A stretch of DNA of 64,000 nucleotides from Heterobilharzia americana (GCA_944470555.2 OX104127.1:24629661-24693660), one strand, 5' to 3'; numbered from the stretch's first letter, positions 12,393-23,830 are shown. Made by a program: numbers and translations. The notes: generated from the sequence alone by a model not told the origin.

Positions 12393-12660
12393 TTCTCATA
12401 ATCACATCACTGTAATCACATAGCTTTTGATATCTGATTTTTACAGTCCTGTCACATATTTCTATTTTTATTGGTAGTAAAGTATTCCATATCTCTGGTA
12501 TAGGTGTCGTGTCATTCCTGCTGAGTGTATTGGTTGTTTCGATGAACAAAGATTCACTGACCAATCTCTCTCTTCAGCTAATCATGTTGTAGTCAAGTAC
12601 TGTTGTTTTATCCCACCCTATTGTGTGGTTTCATGGATGTGCGTTAAAGCATGTATTGCA
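12379..12660 (-). pseudogene. Penelope-like element C-terminal relic
   Basis: The minus-strand frame reads HTIGWDKTTVLDYNMIS, one stop, then ERLVSESLFIETTNTL and NDTTPIPEIWNTLLP. This is the end of PLE open reading frames, after the GIY-YIG core, where an 'ESxFIExxxNxxNRND' and 'PxxWNxLL' pattern is usual. The same region occurs in both arms at 56.2 and 57.3 kb and at 54.3 kb. RT and endonuclease motifs are absent, so this is a 5'-truncated remnant. Confidence 0.75.
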
Positions 12661-13435
12661 ACAGTCGTATGCTTTCGGGATTATTGATCCTATTGAATTC
12701 CATTCGACCACAGTGCCCAAGTTTTACACCTATATTAACGATCCTATTGAAGTCTATCATTCTATATTGAGCTAAATATTTATGTTCCGGCAATCTGACT
12801 GAACACTATCAGCTAGTTTGATCGATGCACTTAGCCACTTACGCACCACGTGGAATTTGGTAAAAAAATTATTTAATCTAGTTGGGTCAATATAAACCTC
12901 AGGCTTCTAATGCTAATCCCAAAGTGGGTTTATAGGCTTAAATACCACCCTAATTCTAGCCTTGTTAAAAACTTTATGTAAGGTTTTTGATGTTCCAATC
13001 TTACATGGCAACACAATAGTGGAGTTAAATTTCTTTCTTCGCATGTTGTGGCTATTATTTGTATAGGCATTGCTGTTATTATTTCTTTACTTACATGTTC
13101 GTACGAATTTCGGAATAAACTCTAGAGGGCAATTATTAACTAATGGTGTTCCCCTTTTATGTTTCAGTGTTGTATTAAAGTCTTTTCACTAACTAATGAG
13201 CTTTCCAGTTCTATTATTTAAATATGTGACTAAACCCGCCTTAACTGATATTGAATGGCATCACCTGAATGAAGTCTAGATACCTGTTGAAATGTGTTGA
13301 TGTTCTGCGGACAGTAGTATCTAAGCTATCATATATTTTTCGTCTTACTCTGTAATACAACATAGTCAATTCTCCTTGCTCTACCTCGTAAGCGGACTGG
13401 AACGCATCTAACCATCAGTTTGATTGAAGAGACTG
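12661..13435. other. No gene recognised; possible PLE-derived flank
   Basis: Sequence such as 'cagtgcccaagttttacac' near 12,710 resembles the segment next to PLE ends at 57.55 kb. No coding motif was found. Confidence 0.4.
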
Positions 13436-13439
13436 TCGA

Positions 13440-13575
13440 TATGTTCCAACCGCAATACAGTGAATATGTAGTCTTGGTTGTATTGTGTTCTTTGAGCTGA
13501 GTTGTTTAATCTTGGAGTTTTAATCGTCTTTCTACACAACATCATCAGTACTAACTTCATTATGAAGTGAATTGT
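13440..13575 (-). repeat. PLE terminal segment with hammerhead-like remnant
   Basis: On the minus strand 'actgatgatgttgtgtag' is followed by 'aaagacgattaaaac' and 'aacaactcagctc'. A closely similar segment lies on the plus strand at 22,235-22,340. Penelope-like elements are known to carry hammerhead motifs in their terminal repeats. Here the CTGATGA box is kept but the GAAA box reads TAAA, so it is not a functional motif. It lies just downstream of the PLE coding region ending at 13,681. Confidence 0.55.
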
Positions 13576-13680
13576 CAATATTTCTCCACGAGTGATTCAG
13601 TAGCTTGACCTGATGAACTGCTTTCTGATTGATTGCTTCCTTTCATTTTGTGTCATTGACTGCACAGATTGCCCTGTTGG

Positions 13681-15314
13681 CTATTCCTCTGCTTGACCTC
13701 TCACCTTCATGTCATTTATCATCTTCATCATTGCTTCATAGATTGGGTCTATATCTGTACATCTAAGGATTGCTGACTGATTGACATGAATGACAAGCTT
13801 CTACAAATTCTCTGACATTCTTTGTCTTTTTTCTCTCCATCCAAGATTTTCACATTGTCCAAATTGAATTCATATGCACGTGCATTGAAGTGAGTGATGA
13901 AATGTCATGTCGTCTAATAGCCAATTAGTGTTGGTGTAGACGAAGGCGAAGGCGAAGGCGAAGGCGAAGAGGGCGACCACTCTGCCCAATGTAGTGTTCA
14001 CCACAATTGTTGCAGCCGATATTTTGTAAATGATGTTCGGTTTATCTTTTTTGATAGTTGCATCCTTTGGTCTGCATAATGGTGTTTGGAGGGAATTTAT
14101 TGGTTTATGAGTGGCCACACCAATTCCAAGTGGTCTCAGTAATCTTGTCTTGATTTCTGATATCTGCTTTATGCATGGTGGGGTGGTGCATCTGTTGAAT
14201 TCTGTCGATGACTTTGTAGTTGATGTTGTGTGGGATAGGCATCTTCTGACAAAGATTCGTGGGTAGCAGTTCTTCTTTGGGGTGGACATCAAGTAACTTT
14301 TCTTCATTCTTCTTCATTTCTGAGTGAGGTTGTTGCACTGCAGTGTGTTCTCAGTCATTTGAACAGAGTGTGCACGTAACTGATTTTGTGCGTTGTTGCT
14401 ACTGTAGTTGGGGATTTGATCAGTGTGTGTTGGCTTCCTGTACACTCGGTTTCCAGTATTCCGGCATTTGTCCTACTGACTAAAACATCCAGGAATGGTA
14501 GCTGGTTGTTTAACTTCTTAATTGTGAATTTAATACCGTTAAAAGCTTTGTTGATCAAACTGTGGGTGTTTTTTATATCATCTGTTTTAATGATGACAAA
14601 AGCATCGTCTACATAATGAATCCAAGTTTTTGATTTAATCACAGGTAGGATGATGGTTTACAGTCTCTGCATCACTGCTTCTGCAATTAGTTCAGATATT
14701 GGTGACCCCATCATAGTGCATTTCATCTGTTTGCTTATCTTGCCACTGAAATGGAAGTATGTTGTCAGACAAATTTTGATGAGTTCCATCACACTTGAAC
14801 ATTTAGGTTTCGTGCCTTCTGTAAGGCTTGTGTCTTCATTGATCATGAGGGACATAGTTTCTTTGACCAGTTGTGGTTCGATGGAAGTGTGCAGTATCGT
14901 GACATCGAAAGATACCATTAATTCATCGTTTTCTATATTAGTACTTTTGATCTTTTCTAAGAATTCTGTTGGTGATTTGGTTGAATGTCCACATGACTGA
15001 ACTATGTATTTCAGTTTTCTTGAAAGTTCTCTTGATATACTGTATGTTGAAGTTCCCGTAAGTGAAACTATTGGTCGTAGGGGGATGTGTGGTTTGTGTA
15101 GTTCTTGTCTGCCGTGGAACCGAGGAAGGGTGGGTCCATTCGATTTCATCCGCCATTTATCTTGCTTTGTTATTTCTTCTACTTTGAAGAGTTTGTTCTA
15201 GGTTTTATTGATCTGGTTGTCGAACTTTTGGATAGGTTTGGTTTCAGGTAGTTGATATACGTTTTCGTCTTTGAGTAAATCCTCTGCCTTCTTTATGTAG
15301 TCTTCTTTGTCCAT
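13681..15314 (-). pseudogene. Penelope-like element ORF (RT plus GIY-YIG), near full length
   Basis: Reading on the minus strand from ATG at 15,314: MDKEDYIKKAEDLLKDENVY, one stop, RPIVSLTGTSTYS, FDVTILHTSIE (RT motif with the first catalytic Asp), GSPISELIAEAVMQRL, a stop, YVDDAFVI (catalytic DD), and NNQLPFLDVLVSRT. The frame then breaks, continuing with LLRPLGIGVA and NIIYKI. A one-base shift gives CNNCGEHYIGQSG, the YIG box of the GIY-YIG endonuclease. A GAAGGC/GCGAAG hexamer expansion (about 13,937-13,968) interrupts the endonuclease. The C-terminus is recognisable as NVKILDGEKKDKE and IDPIYEAMMKMINDM before a stop at 13,681. At least three in-frame stops and two or more frame changes make it inactive. 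RT plus C-terminal GIY-YIG defines the PLE family. It is the most complete PLE in the window. Confidence 0.88.
13937..13968. repeat. Hexanucleotide tandem repeat inside the PLE
   Basis: About five GAAGGC units sit within the endonuclease part of the PLE, next to the frame break. They add an alternating Ala-Phe run in one frame of the minus strand. Confidence 0.85.
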
Positions 15315-15319
15315 GTGGA

Positions 15320-15694
15320 TTACACGGTTATTATATCACTGTGTGCTATATCAAATAGAAAAATCGAATATAGAATTACATTTGACCACAGGGTTCAAGC
15401 TTTGCTCTTATACTCTGAATTCTGTCTAGCCATTTGGCGTATTCAAAAACAAGATGCTTGGTCACAGTATGAGTATTAAACTGTACTAAATGATCATGCA
15501 TAACAATGATAATAATCTTTCTGTTGCATGTATCAAGAAATCCTCAGTATGTTGTATTTACACAAATTTACCCCTTATACAATATTTACAAGTGAAATTA
15601 GTTACACCATCCTAATAATTACTAGTCATAAAAGTACTATAAGCAATATGGTTGTATCAACAGCAGTTACATTTTTCACCTAGTCTGTAGGTAG
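15320..15694. other. No gene recognised
   Basis: AT-rich sequence between a PLE 5' end and a non-LTR fragment. Confidence 0.45.
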
Positions 15695-16690
15695 GGCTTA
15701 TAGACAGTTGTAAAGTTAATTGGCAACAACTAGTGGTGTCCGTCATGCATGTCCACTTTAACTATTCCTATTTAACTTTGCCATAGATGTATTAATGAAC
15801 ACAACCTTAGGTACGTCTGACTTCACAGGGATTGACCTAGTCCCTGGAGGTCACCTAGTTGACTTAGAATATTCAGACGATAATGTCCTAATAGGTAAAG
15901 ACGCTGACGCAATGCAGGGTCTTCTGAACGTTTGGAGCTGAAATCTGTATATGTTTGGCTTGAGTTTCGCATCTGTGAAACGTAAGATGATGCTCCAGTA
16001 CTGGTCTGATGCAAGTCTTCCCAGTTTAATGACAGGAAGTGACGTAGTGAATCGTGGAGACCACCTTACTTACTTCAGGAGTTGCATCAGCACGCCGAAC
16101 AGGGTGTTTACTGACAAAATCTCAGCTTGGATACAGAAGGCCCGTTTGGCATTTGCCAACTTCCGTCATCTATGGCGCCTACTGGCGAGATGTCCGACTA
16201 TCTACCAGAAGACGATTATAATGCGCTCCAGTCCGTTCTGTCCTGTTATACATCTGTGAGATATGTCCTTTAGAAACAGCAGACATGAAAAATTTTCAGT
16301 TTTTCGACCATAGATGTCTTCGTAGCATTTCGTGGAATCACCGTTTGAGCAATGCTGAGTTCAGGAAAAAGGTACTAGGTAAGACGGGCAAGTTGATTTA
16401 CGAGGTTGTGAAACTTGGTCGACTGAGCTGGCTTGAACATGTACTGCTCATACTGAGCCACTGCCTACCTGAACTTGCTGTGCTAAGAAAAGTTTGATTG
16501 GGATGGAAGAGGTTTCAGGCTGACTAGACCAAGACCTGGTACCAGTGGATGAAGTCCCTGACTTTTGGCTTGAGTCGTGTGGAGAGATGTAGTCTGCCTG
16601 GTTGAGGTCCTCGAGTCGAAAGAAATCAGTGGTTGCGGGTACTTGGTGATATGCCTGAAAATCAGTCACAATGACTCAAATGTTTTCACT
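15695..16690 (+). pseudogene. Non-LTR retrotransposon RT C-terminal fragment
   Basis: From 15,737 the frame reads GVRHACPL, FLFNFAIDVLMNTTLG, VDLEYSDDNVLIG (catalytic YADD changed to YSDD), then MFGLSFASVKRKMMLQYWSD, FRSCISTPNRVFTDKISAWI and KARLAFANFRHLWR. After frame changes FFDHRCLRSISWNHRLSN and RLSWLEHVL follow. These are the RT palm, thumb and C-terminal region typical of abundant schistosome non-LTR elements. The 5' part (EN and RT fingers) is missing, as in 5'-truncated insertions. Stops and shifts show it is dead. Confidence 0.85.
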
Positions 16691-17834
16691 TCCTGACATC
16701 TGCTAAAGCTTGAACATTCACACTAATCTTTATCTTCGGATTGTTTATTTTCTCACACTACTTTCTCTACTCTGATATCACTCCTTGTCTGTCCACTTAT
16801 TCTTTGTATACTTCTATGAAGTGTGTCAACTTGAGCTGTGCACCTGTCTGCAAGGTTCTATGTTGGTTCTGTCAGCCGGTCTGTCTGTAGGCACCTCTCT
16901 TCCGACCGAATGATTAGAAAATTATGCGCAAGTTTTTTCTCAGTAAAGTTCCTTTCTACCAGGAGTAGAATTAAGACGTCAAGCTAACTATTTCATGAAT
17001 AGTAGTTATATGATCTGGTTATGCTAATTAAAGAGCTAATTGCTATTCACCGCGGTATTTTCCAACTTTACTGTAAAATCACAGTGTGTTGGAAATGCTT
17101 TTTTAAAATTATACCAGACTGCATAGAACACATTTGAATGATTAAAACAAATTCAAAAGGAATAATTCAATGTAAGATATTTAATGGAAACACTTTCGGT
17201 AGATCAAGTTTTAAACAAGCTTTTAGTGTCAATCAAAACTATGATTTTTGATTCATTTCATTGGACACCGGAGCTAATGTTTTTTTTGGTGATAAAAGTT
17301 AATGCACTCAAGAGAAGTAATGTCATCGAACTTAAGAATCTTCAAATTTACTATTTGTTTTCTCAAGCTGAAGAAGAAGAAGTTGAAGTTGAAATGTTGG
17401 AAGACTCCACTAGTCGAATCTGATTCCATTATCACATACACTTAAAAAAGGTTGAGATTGGTTATTTCTATCAGTATAATAAAAATATTTCGATCACTGT
17501 TATAGATTGTCAACAAATTATTGATCGAATGCCTACAATTGTTGAATGGTTCACTTTAGACAACTTTGAAAAATGATTTATAGTCTGACCTAAACCAGAC
17601 CAAAAGGTCAGTATGCAGAATAATAATATTTAAATTCATTGACTGATTAGTGAAGTGTAAACTTTTTTATGTTGTTTAGTTCCGAGTCCCATTGATTATT
17701 TTGCAATGTAGCCACCAAGCTGTGAGGTGTCAGCAAGTGCTGATTGATCTAAGCTTAATACTTGTTAGTAATTGTCAACTAGGCTTTTTCGCTACAGTTA
17801 GAAGACTTTTGTCCACTAAAAGATTTAAAACCAC
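16691..17834. other. No gene recognised (exon-like ORF near 17,184-17,423)
   Basis: One open frame from 17,184 ends in an acidic SQAEEEEVEVEMLEDST stretch, and its upstream part resembles 1,680-1,765. No domain is recognisable and no clear splice sites bound it. Confidence 0.35.
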
Positions 17835-18230
17835 GTCAAACACACTGAAGATGAAGATCAGATGGCCAGAATAATAAGAATAATCAACGAGGAACTCTGG
17901 CTAGCTCACAAAGAAACCAACCAATAACCTATCGCCCAACAAATATGCAGAAGTAAGTGGAGGTGCATTGGATAGGGCATACACTGAGAAGACCGATTGG
18001 GGACAGCACACAACCGGCCAGGCTAGGCAGTCGAATGAAATGCAAAGGAGAGACGATGAGTTGGGCATCCGGGCTGAGGGTGACATGGAGGAGACTGTGT
18101 GAAGAAGAAGTGAAAGCTTGTGGGCAGTTGTGGGGCGAGATTCAAAAGACTGCGGAGAACAGAGTGAAATGGTGATATCCTACTGCGGCCCTATGCTCCA
18201 CTAGGAACCCAAGAGACAAATTTAAAAAAT
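17835..18230 (+). pseudogene. RTE-type retrotransposon 3' end
   Basis: The sequence reads KIRWPE (for the EDQMARI region), then NKYAEVSGGALDRAYTEKTD, DDELGIRAEGDMEETV and ESLWAVVGRDSKD, ending in 'aggaacccaagagacaaa' and an AT-rich tail. This is the extreme C-terminus of an abundant RTE-type family also present at 21.2, 22.8, 27.3, 52.2 and 61.1 kb. It is 5' truncated and has stops. Confidence 0.8.
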
Positions 18231-18234
18231 AATA

Positions 18235-19920
18235 ATGACTGATAAATGTGAGAATGGTGTAAACATATTTCACTCCTAAAATTCTTCTCTTTCACGAATT
18301 TGAATAAATCAAGAAAAGCAATAGTAGCAGAATTAGTATGCATGTATTTCTTGAGTTCTCCTCAGCTGCTTTACAGCCGAGCGAATATAATAATGATAAT
18401 GAAAAATAGTATGTTATACAATATACGTGAATAAATGAACAAGATTACTTCGAATTTGGATTTAGGACAAAGGAAAGACACATGGAGTAGGCTTTATTTA
18501 AACCTCAACAGCTTTTCTCCTTTCCATTACAAAAGATGTTTGGTAAAAATACTTTTCAACCGTACGCGTAGACTATGCTCTGAATAAAAAAATGAGGAAC
18601 AACTGACTTTTGTCAAAAATTGCCTACGCAAAAAATAGTTACCCACATAAATAGACTGACAAATACGGTAGGATAGAAACGAAGAGATTTAATTGCGGAA
18701 TAGTAGACAAAAAGTTAGTCTATCTACGTATTGCCTTCAAAAGGAATGTAATCGTCACATGGATAAGACATAGACCAAGTGCGGCAATAAAAATGACTTA
18801 TCCAGTCGTCAAGTTAGTCTGTGTTTATCAGACTAAATTTTCATTGAGACAGTCGACAGTATACAAGTTTCTAATGCTTGTTACCTCCAACTGTATCTGA
18901 CAATTTACATGTAGGTGCCAAAGCACAAAAATCGGAGAAACAGAGAGATGAGTTCTTCTTTGCAATTCTGAACATATTCCGAAAAATTTGAGTCTTAAAG
19001 GTCCACGGGGTTTAAATAGTGAAATCCTCCGGTGGTTACTTGACACTGGACATAAACTCAACGTATTAAGATCACTCAACGTTAACAGTAAACAACGGGA
19101 CCCCACTCTTATATGGTTTGCTGAAGCAGTACCAATTAAAAGACTCAAACTTAATCTATGTATTTAGTCTTGGATTACCTTGATAGTTGTAATCTCCTAG
19201 ATTTGTAAGTACAAGATTTCATGACCTCGTGACCCTTAGTTTTTTCACATTATTTTTTCATTTGTTTCGGAACCTATTCTCACTTTTGAGCTGAATTAAC
19301 CTTATTTCTCAATGTAATGAAAACCTGTTGATCTTTTATTACACTTCCTTAACTATGATGTCAGTTTTACCAACTCTAGAATAACATTGTGCAGACCCCC
19401 CCCCTTTAGTTTACTGAAGGCTAAGGGAGGAATAAGGTTTGAACATAATTCCTGTCTACATCATGCATATATCAATTTAAATGTTTCTATGAGACAACTT
19501 ACATAAGGCATACGATTAGGCAGGTACGTTTTCGGATACGAGAGCCATTAATCAGCTTTGTTCGAAAAAAGAAAAGTGAAGGAGATGAAAAAGTTCCACT
19601 ACAGTGCATCTAGTAGACACAGAACATCATACAGATGCTAATAAAGTTTTCAGTCATACATAGTGTGTTGAAATTAATACCACAAGTAGAATGCCAACGC
19701 GTGCTCACCACCGCTGAGGCTGTCGAAATAAAGTTAACGAAACCTGAACTGTGCATTCAGAAAGATCATGCTGAAATGTTATCCGTCCTTCAGTAAAACA
19801 AAAGCCACTCTTTTCCTCCTCAAACGTTGCCTTTTTTTATCACTGTCTGATTATTCATCTCTGTATAGTATCATTCCAATACTGACAGATTAAAAAAAAT
19901 GAAAAATCCATTTCCCCACA
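18235..19920. other. No gene recognised
   Basis: An open frame at 18,828-19,148 on the minus strand has no recognisable domain. A C-tract lies near 19,397. Nothing further was supported. Confidence 0.4.
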
Positions 19921-19922
19921 GT

Positions 19923-20209
19923 CTTTAAATCTCACCTTGGCAATTGCTAAGTTATCCTAACGGCCACCCTAGCAACAACTCATATAACTAATTTTATGAA
20001 AGTGTGCCTTTCTAGCCGAAATGCAGAAGCCTAATTTGTCGTTTCGACTGTTGCTAAGGTGACTTTTAAAGACGCTCGAATTTAAAGACCACCTTAGCAA
20101 AGATCGAAATAACCAATTAGGTTTCTTTATTTTGGCTGGTAAGGCAGATTTTCATTAAATATAGAAGTCTGATTGGTTATTTCAGTTGGTACTAAGGTGG
20201 CTTTTAAAG
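19923..20209. repeat. Cluster of alternating 45-bp palindromic units
   Basis: A roughly 45-bp unit containing 'gctaaggtg' and 'ttttaaag' occurs in alternating orientation: inverted at about 19,923-19,945 and 19,962-20,000, direct at 20,025-20,069, inverted at 20,081-20,126, direct at 20,164-20,209. Adjacent opposite units can fold into hairpins. The outer ends ('ctttaaatctcaccttgg' and 'ctaaggtggcttttaaag') form terminal inverted repeats, so the whole could be a small MITE or foldback element. No protein-coding content. Confidence 0.6.
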
Positions 20210-20332
20210 TCATTCTTAAAATCACTCGTTGTTCTAGCCAAATACCAGATTTAGTTAATATAAAGTGCGAATGACAATATGTGGTATTAAGTTGGTACTC
20301 ATCATAAGCTGACATCACTTGGAAACCTGGTA

Positions 20333-20378
20333 GCACTGGACAGCTGTTTCGTCCTAGTATGAGACTCTTCAGCAGTGC
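20333..20378 (-). ncRNA. Hammerhead ribozyme, SINE-A type (intact core)
   Basis: On the minus strand: stem I CACTG/CAGTG, core CTGAAGA (CUGANGA with N=A), stem II GTCT/GGAC with one G-U pair, GAAA, the short stem III segment ACAGCTGT, and the cleavage triplet GTC. All invariant hammerhead positions are present. Stem III has only about two base pairs within one molecule, as in known schistosome hammerheads. Confidence 0.75.
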
Positions 20379-20646
20379 GCGTACCATGACCTCGCCAGAA
20401 ATCTAGACGCAGGACCTTCAGTCCCACAGCCAGTATGTAACCATTGAGTCACTAGGTCGGAATCCAGTGGTGCATATTTCCAACTTCTGTCAGTTCACGA
20501 TAGATGTGAGGGTATGAGTACAAATATTCAACAATGAAATTGGGTGATGGTCGCGCTATATCGTGAACCCAGTGTCTCAATGATAACGTGCTGGCCTCAG
20601 AAGCTGAAGGTCCTGCGTTTCGACCCCTGGCAAGGTCATAGGTGGT

Positions 20647-20690
20647 CACTGCTGAGGAGTCTCATACTAGGACGAAACAGCTGTCTAGTG
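20647..20690 (+). ncRNA. Hammerhead ribozyme, SINE-A type (intact core)
   Basis: Core CTGAGGA at 20,652-20,658, stem II GTCT/GGAC, GAAA at 20,674-20,677, cleavage triplet GTC ending at 20,685, stem I CACTG/TAGTG (one G-U pair). It forms the opposite-strand partner of the ribozyme at 20,333-20,378. Confidence 0.75.
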
Positions 20691-20954
20691 TTCTCATGTT
20701 TCTAAAGGTTTTCCAACCAATGTCATTCTATGATGAATACCAACTTGAAATCAATAAATCCCCACAAACACCCTAATTGAATACATGATATAGTTAAATA
20801 TTTTATAACCATCTTAATGATTATCGTTTTAAATGTTACTATCACCATGCTACAGTAAATACACGTATTTACTATTGTGTCACTGAAGTTGAATGGACTG
20901 TTTGGAGCAGAAAGTAGTTATTAGACCGTGTGAATATACGAATAACAATTACAA

Positions 20955-21110
20955 GTACTGATGATCGATACTGGTTAGCAGTGGAATCTAGGATGCCCAC
21001 TTAGAGGCGGTATGGGGGAGACATCCAAATAGCAGTCTATATCCCAATAAAGGCTGATCAATTCGGTCTAATCAACGACCGTATAACACAAGCAATTATA
21101 CTAATTACAA
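20955..21110 (-). repeat. Sm-alpha end plus downstream module
   Basis: It begins with the Sm-alpha 3' end in reverse ('ggttagcagtggaatctagg'), then a module ending 'gatcaattcggtctaatcaa'. The same module follows or precedes Sm-alpha ends at 36.25, 41.9 and 46.98 kb. The ribozyme itself is lost here. Confidence 0.6.
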
Positions 21111-21194
21111 GTACTGTTATTCCTTTATGAATCTGAAATTTAGGTTTCTAGTGGATGAGAATTGTGAATTTCAATAATAACAATAGTGATATAT

Positions 21195-21445
21195 TATTAT
21201 TTGTCTCTTGGGTTCCTATCGGAACATATGGCTTCAGTAGCACGTCTCCAATGCGCTCTGTTCTCTTCAATCTTTTGAACCTGGCTCCACGACAGCCCAC
21301 AAGCTCTCATTTCCTCCTCGCACAATATCCTCCATGTCACCCTCACCTCGGACGAGCAACTCGTCGCTTCCCATCTGGGTTCCACTCGAGTGCCTGGCCT
21401 GAAGCGTGATGTCCCCAGTCGGCCTTCTCAGTGTATGCCCAGTGA
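21195..21445 (-). pseudogene. RTE-type retrotransposon 3' end
   Basis: The minus strand reads GHTLRRPTGDITLQARHSSG, then (with a shift) DELLVRGEGDMEDIV and ESLWAVVEPGSKD, ending in 'taggaacccaagagacaaa' and TAA repeats. Same family as 18.0 and 61.1 kb, strongly 5' truncated. Confidence 0.8.
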
Positions 21446-21449
21446 TTAG

Positions 21450-22230
21450 TACACTAGCGTAAACATTGTCCTTGTCTAACCTTTGACACATCTATAGCTA
21501 CGTGCCTAATTATCAAGAAACTATGATACCTAAGCTAAAAATGTTAATGCAGACCAACTCTTTACATCTAAACAAAGTGAAATGTAACAATATTTCAGGC
21601 CAATACAAAGTCCTTAACTGTTGAATAAATAATGATATTTAAGTGAACACATTCTGATAAAATTTCACAAACATTTAATTGTATATAATGAAAAAAGTTG
21701 TCTATATAAAAAAGATGAAATACTGTGGTTTTCTTTGCCTTTCATCTTAATTTATAAACATCTGAAATGAACAGAATACAAAATTGTAGTTTGACTGTTT
21801 TCAATCTTACTAACTTACTTGTTGATAAAAGATTGTATCTTGAGTTTCCCAAATCAAATTGTGATTTCTGGAGGAATTTCAGTTACATCGTTGACTTATT
21901 ATGAATTGAATTAGTAGATATAACAGTCTACAGCAGAAATATAGAAAACTACTCGGTTTCCTTTGCTTATTTCACTTTTTTCAGTCTTACAAGATTTAAT
22001 TTGGAACTTAGAAGGATAGTAGTTTAATGTGTTGTTTAAACTCTTTTGCAAAGTCGTTCAGATGTAGTGTTTTGAAAGATTACTCTAGTATTACTATGCA
22101 TATATTCTTTAGATGAAGACTTTCTTCTGTCGAGTTTAACTTCTGAAATAATGACATAACAATCAAAGAAAACAATCAATCACAAAGCAGTTCTTCAGGG
22201 TAAGCTACTTAATCACTCGCAGAGAAATAC
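21450..22230. other. No gene recognised
   Basis: AT-rich unique-looking sequence. Confidence 0.45.
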
Positions 22231-22234
22231 TGAC

Positions 22235-22345
22235 AGGTCACCTCATACTGAAGTCAGTGCTGATGATGTTGTCGAAAAAGACGATGAAACCTCTACTACT
22301 AAACAACTCAGCTCAGAGAACACAATGCAATCAAGTTCAACTGCT
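22235..22345 (+). repeat. Solo PLE terminal segment
   Basis: It contains 'gtgctgatgatgttgtcg', 'aaagacgatgaaacctc' and 'aacaactcagctcagagaac', the same block as at 13,440-13,575. CTGATGA and GAAAC boxes are both present, with pairable GTTGTC/GACGAT between them. I could not find a convincing cleavage site or stem III, so it is listed as a PLE terminal remnant rather than a working ribozyme. Confidence 0.55.
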
Positions 22346-22824
22346 GTTTGTATACATTTTACAAAATACTTTTGTGACTTTGATTAAACACACTTTATCC
22401 GTTCCTCCATAAATTTATTTGTCTTTGAAGTTGATTTCTGAAGCAGTTTGTTTGTTTGGTTTTTTTCTCTTTACATTCGTTAATTCGGAAATTATTGACT
22501 TCCATATATCACAAGGTGCAATTGATGTTATATGAACAAAGAAGTGGAAAACATCAATAGCAGATACACGTCATACCATTTATGACTTAACTGTATACCT
22601 CGCTTCAAGAGATTCCGATCGACTCTTTATTCGTTTCTGCATGATCCATATTTCGGAAATAACTGCAAGTTGTGTGAAACCCATTCTGACTTTCACTTGT
22701 AATATCGTTGATAATCATTCTCTGATTCCTGAAAGATTCCGAAGCTTAACTGAATTCTGAAGGTTATTCAAAGCCAAACTAAATGTCAACATGTCGCTGC
22801 ATATACTGCTATTGTTGTCATTAT
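22346..22824. other. No gene recognised
   Basis: AT-rich sequence before an RTE tail. Confidence 0.45.
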
Positions 22825-23830
22825 TATTATCTTGGGTTCCTAGTGGAACATACGGCTTCAGTAGCATGTCTCCATTCCACTCTGTTCTCTGCAATCTTTT
22901 GAACCTGACACCACAACTACCCACAAGCTCTCACGTCTTCCTCACATGATCTCCTCCATATCACCCTCACCTCAGATGCCCAACTCACCGTCTCCCATCT
23001 AGGTTCCACTCGAGTGCCTGGCCTGGTGCGTGATGTCCCCAGTCGGCCTTATTAGTCCATGCCCAATCCAACCCATCTCCACTTTCATCCACATATTTGT
23101 TGAGCGATAGGTTGTTTAATGGTTAGTCATCAGCCAGAGTTCCTTGTTGCTTATTCTTATTATTCTGGCCATCTGATCTTCAGTATCAAGCCAGCGTAGG
23201 TGGCAGTTGTTGATGAATGTCTGTAGTTTGTTGGAAATGCTTTTCGTGACACGCCAAGGCTGTGAACCATTACATAGAAGGACTGACTTGACATTGGTGT
23301 TGAAAATCGGGATGTTGTTCATGCTTTGTGCTGACTGCAGAAGATCTCCACACTGATTTCAGATTAATGAAAGCCTGTCTTGCTTTTCCGATCCTGGTTT
23401 TAACATCTGCTTCTGTGCCGCCACCTGTGGTTGAAACGATGCTACCTAGGTAGGTGGGTAGGTGGAAGAGACTACTTCCCCTAGGTTTCTCCCATTGATG
23501 GTGATTGGTGCTTGTTGTTGATGCTGTTGTTGGTTGGGTATCTTCATCACCTCTGTCTTCTCTACATTTACTTGAAGTCCCATTTTCTCTGCCTCTTGTG
23601 TCAATTTGTTAGTTTTCGCCTGTAGATATTCTAGTTTGTGCGACAAAGCATGAGACATAAATGATCATCGTTGGCGAAATCCAAGTCTTCTTCTAAGGTC
23701 TTTTCATCGGTCCAGTGTATGCCCTTCTTCTCGCTCCTCATGGTTTGCTACATGATCCAGTCCACCAAAATCAGGAAGATTATGGGTGATAGTAGGCAGC
23801 CAATACTGCTATAGTTTGCGTGAAAACTAG
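22825..23830 (-). pseudogene. RTE-type retrotransposon, RT half to 3' end
   Basis: Minus-strand order from 23,830: IGCLLSPIIFLILVDWIM (RT block), LDFAND...LCLM (FADD catalytic region, damaged), LQAKTNKLTQEAEKMGLQVN, VEKTEVMKIPNQQQHQQQ and ITINGRNLGEV. It continues with IFNTNVKSVLLCNGSQPWRV, TFINNCHLRWLDTEDQMARI and the basic C-terminus. The 3' end is 'cccaagataataataat'. Frameshifts and stops occur and the EN domain is absent. The 3' 516 bp are identical to 27,291-27,806. Confidence 0.87.

Larger units (their letters stand above)
20285..20765. repeat. Head-to-head SINE-A pair with two core-intact hammerheads
   Basis: The minus-strand copy (20,285 to about 20,512) carries tail, hammerhead, tRNA-like part and the start of the body. 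The plus-strand copy (about 20,515-20,765) repeats them in mirror order and ends in the family tail 'caacttgaaatcaataaatc'. Both ribozyme cores are intact and are listed separately. The bodies are shorter than in the 29.5-kb palindrome. Confidence 0.8.

Noticed and set aside
18828..19148. 106-codon minus-strand open frame
   Set aside because: No family signature on either strand and no repeat context that explains it.
22241..22300. Possible functional PLE hammerhead
   Set aside because: CTGATGA and GAAAC are present, but no convincing stem III or cleavage triplet could be placed; kept only as a PLE terminal remnant.
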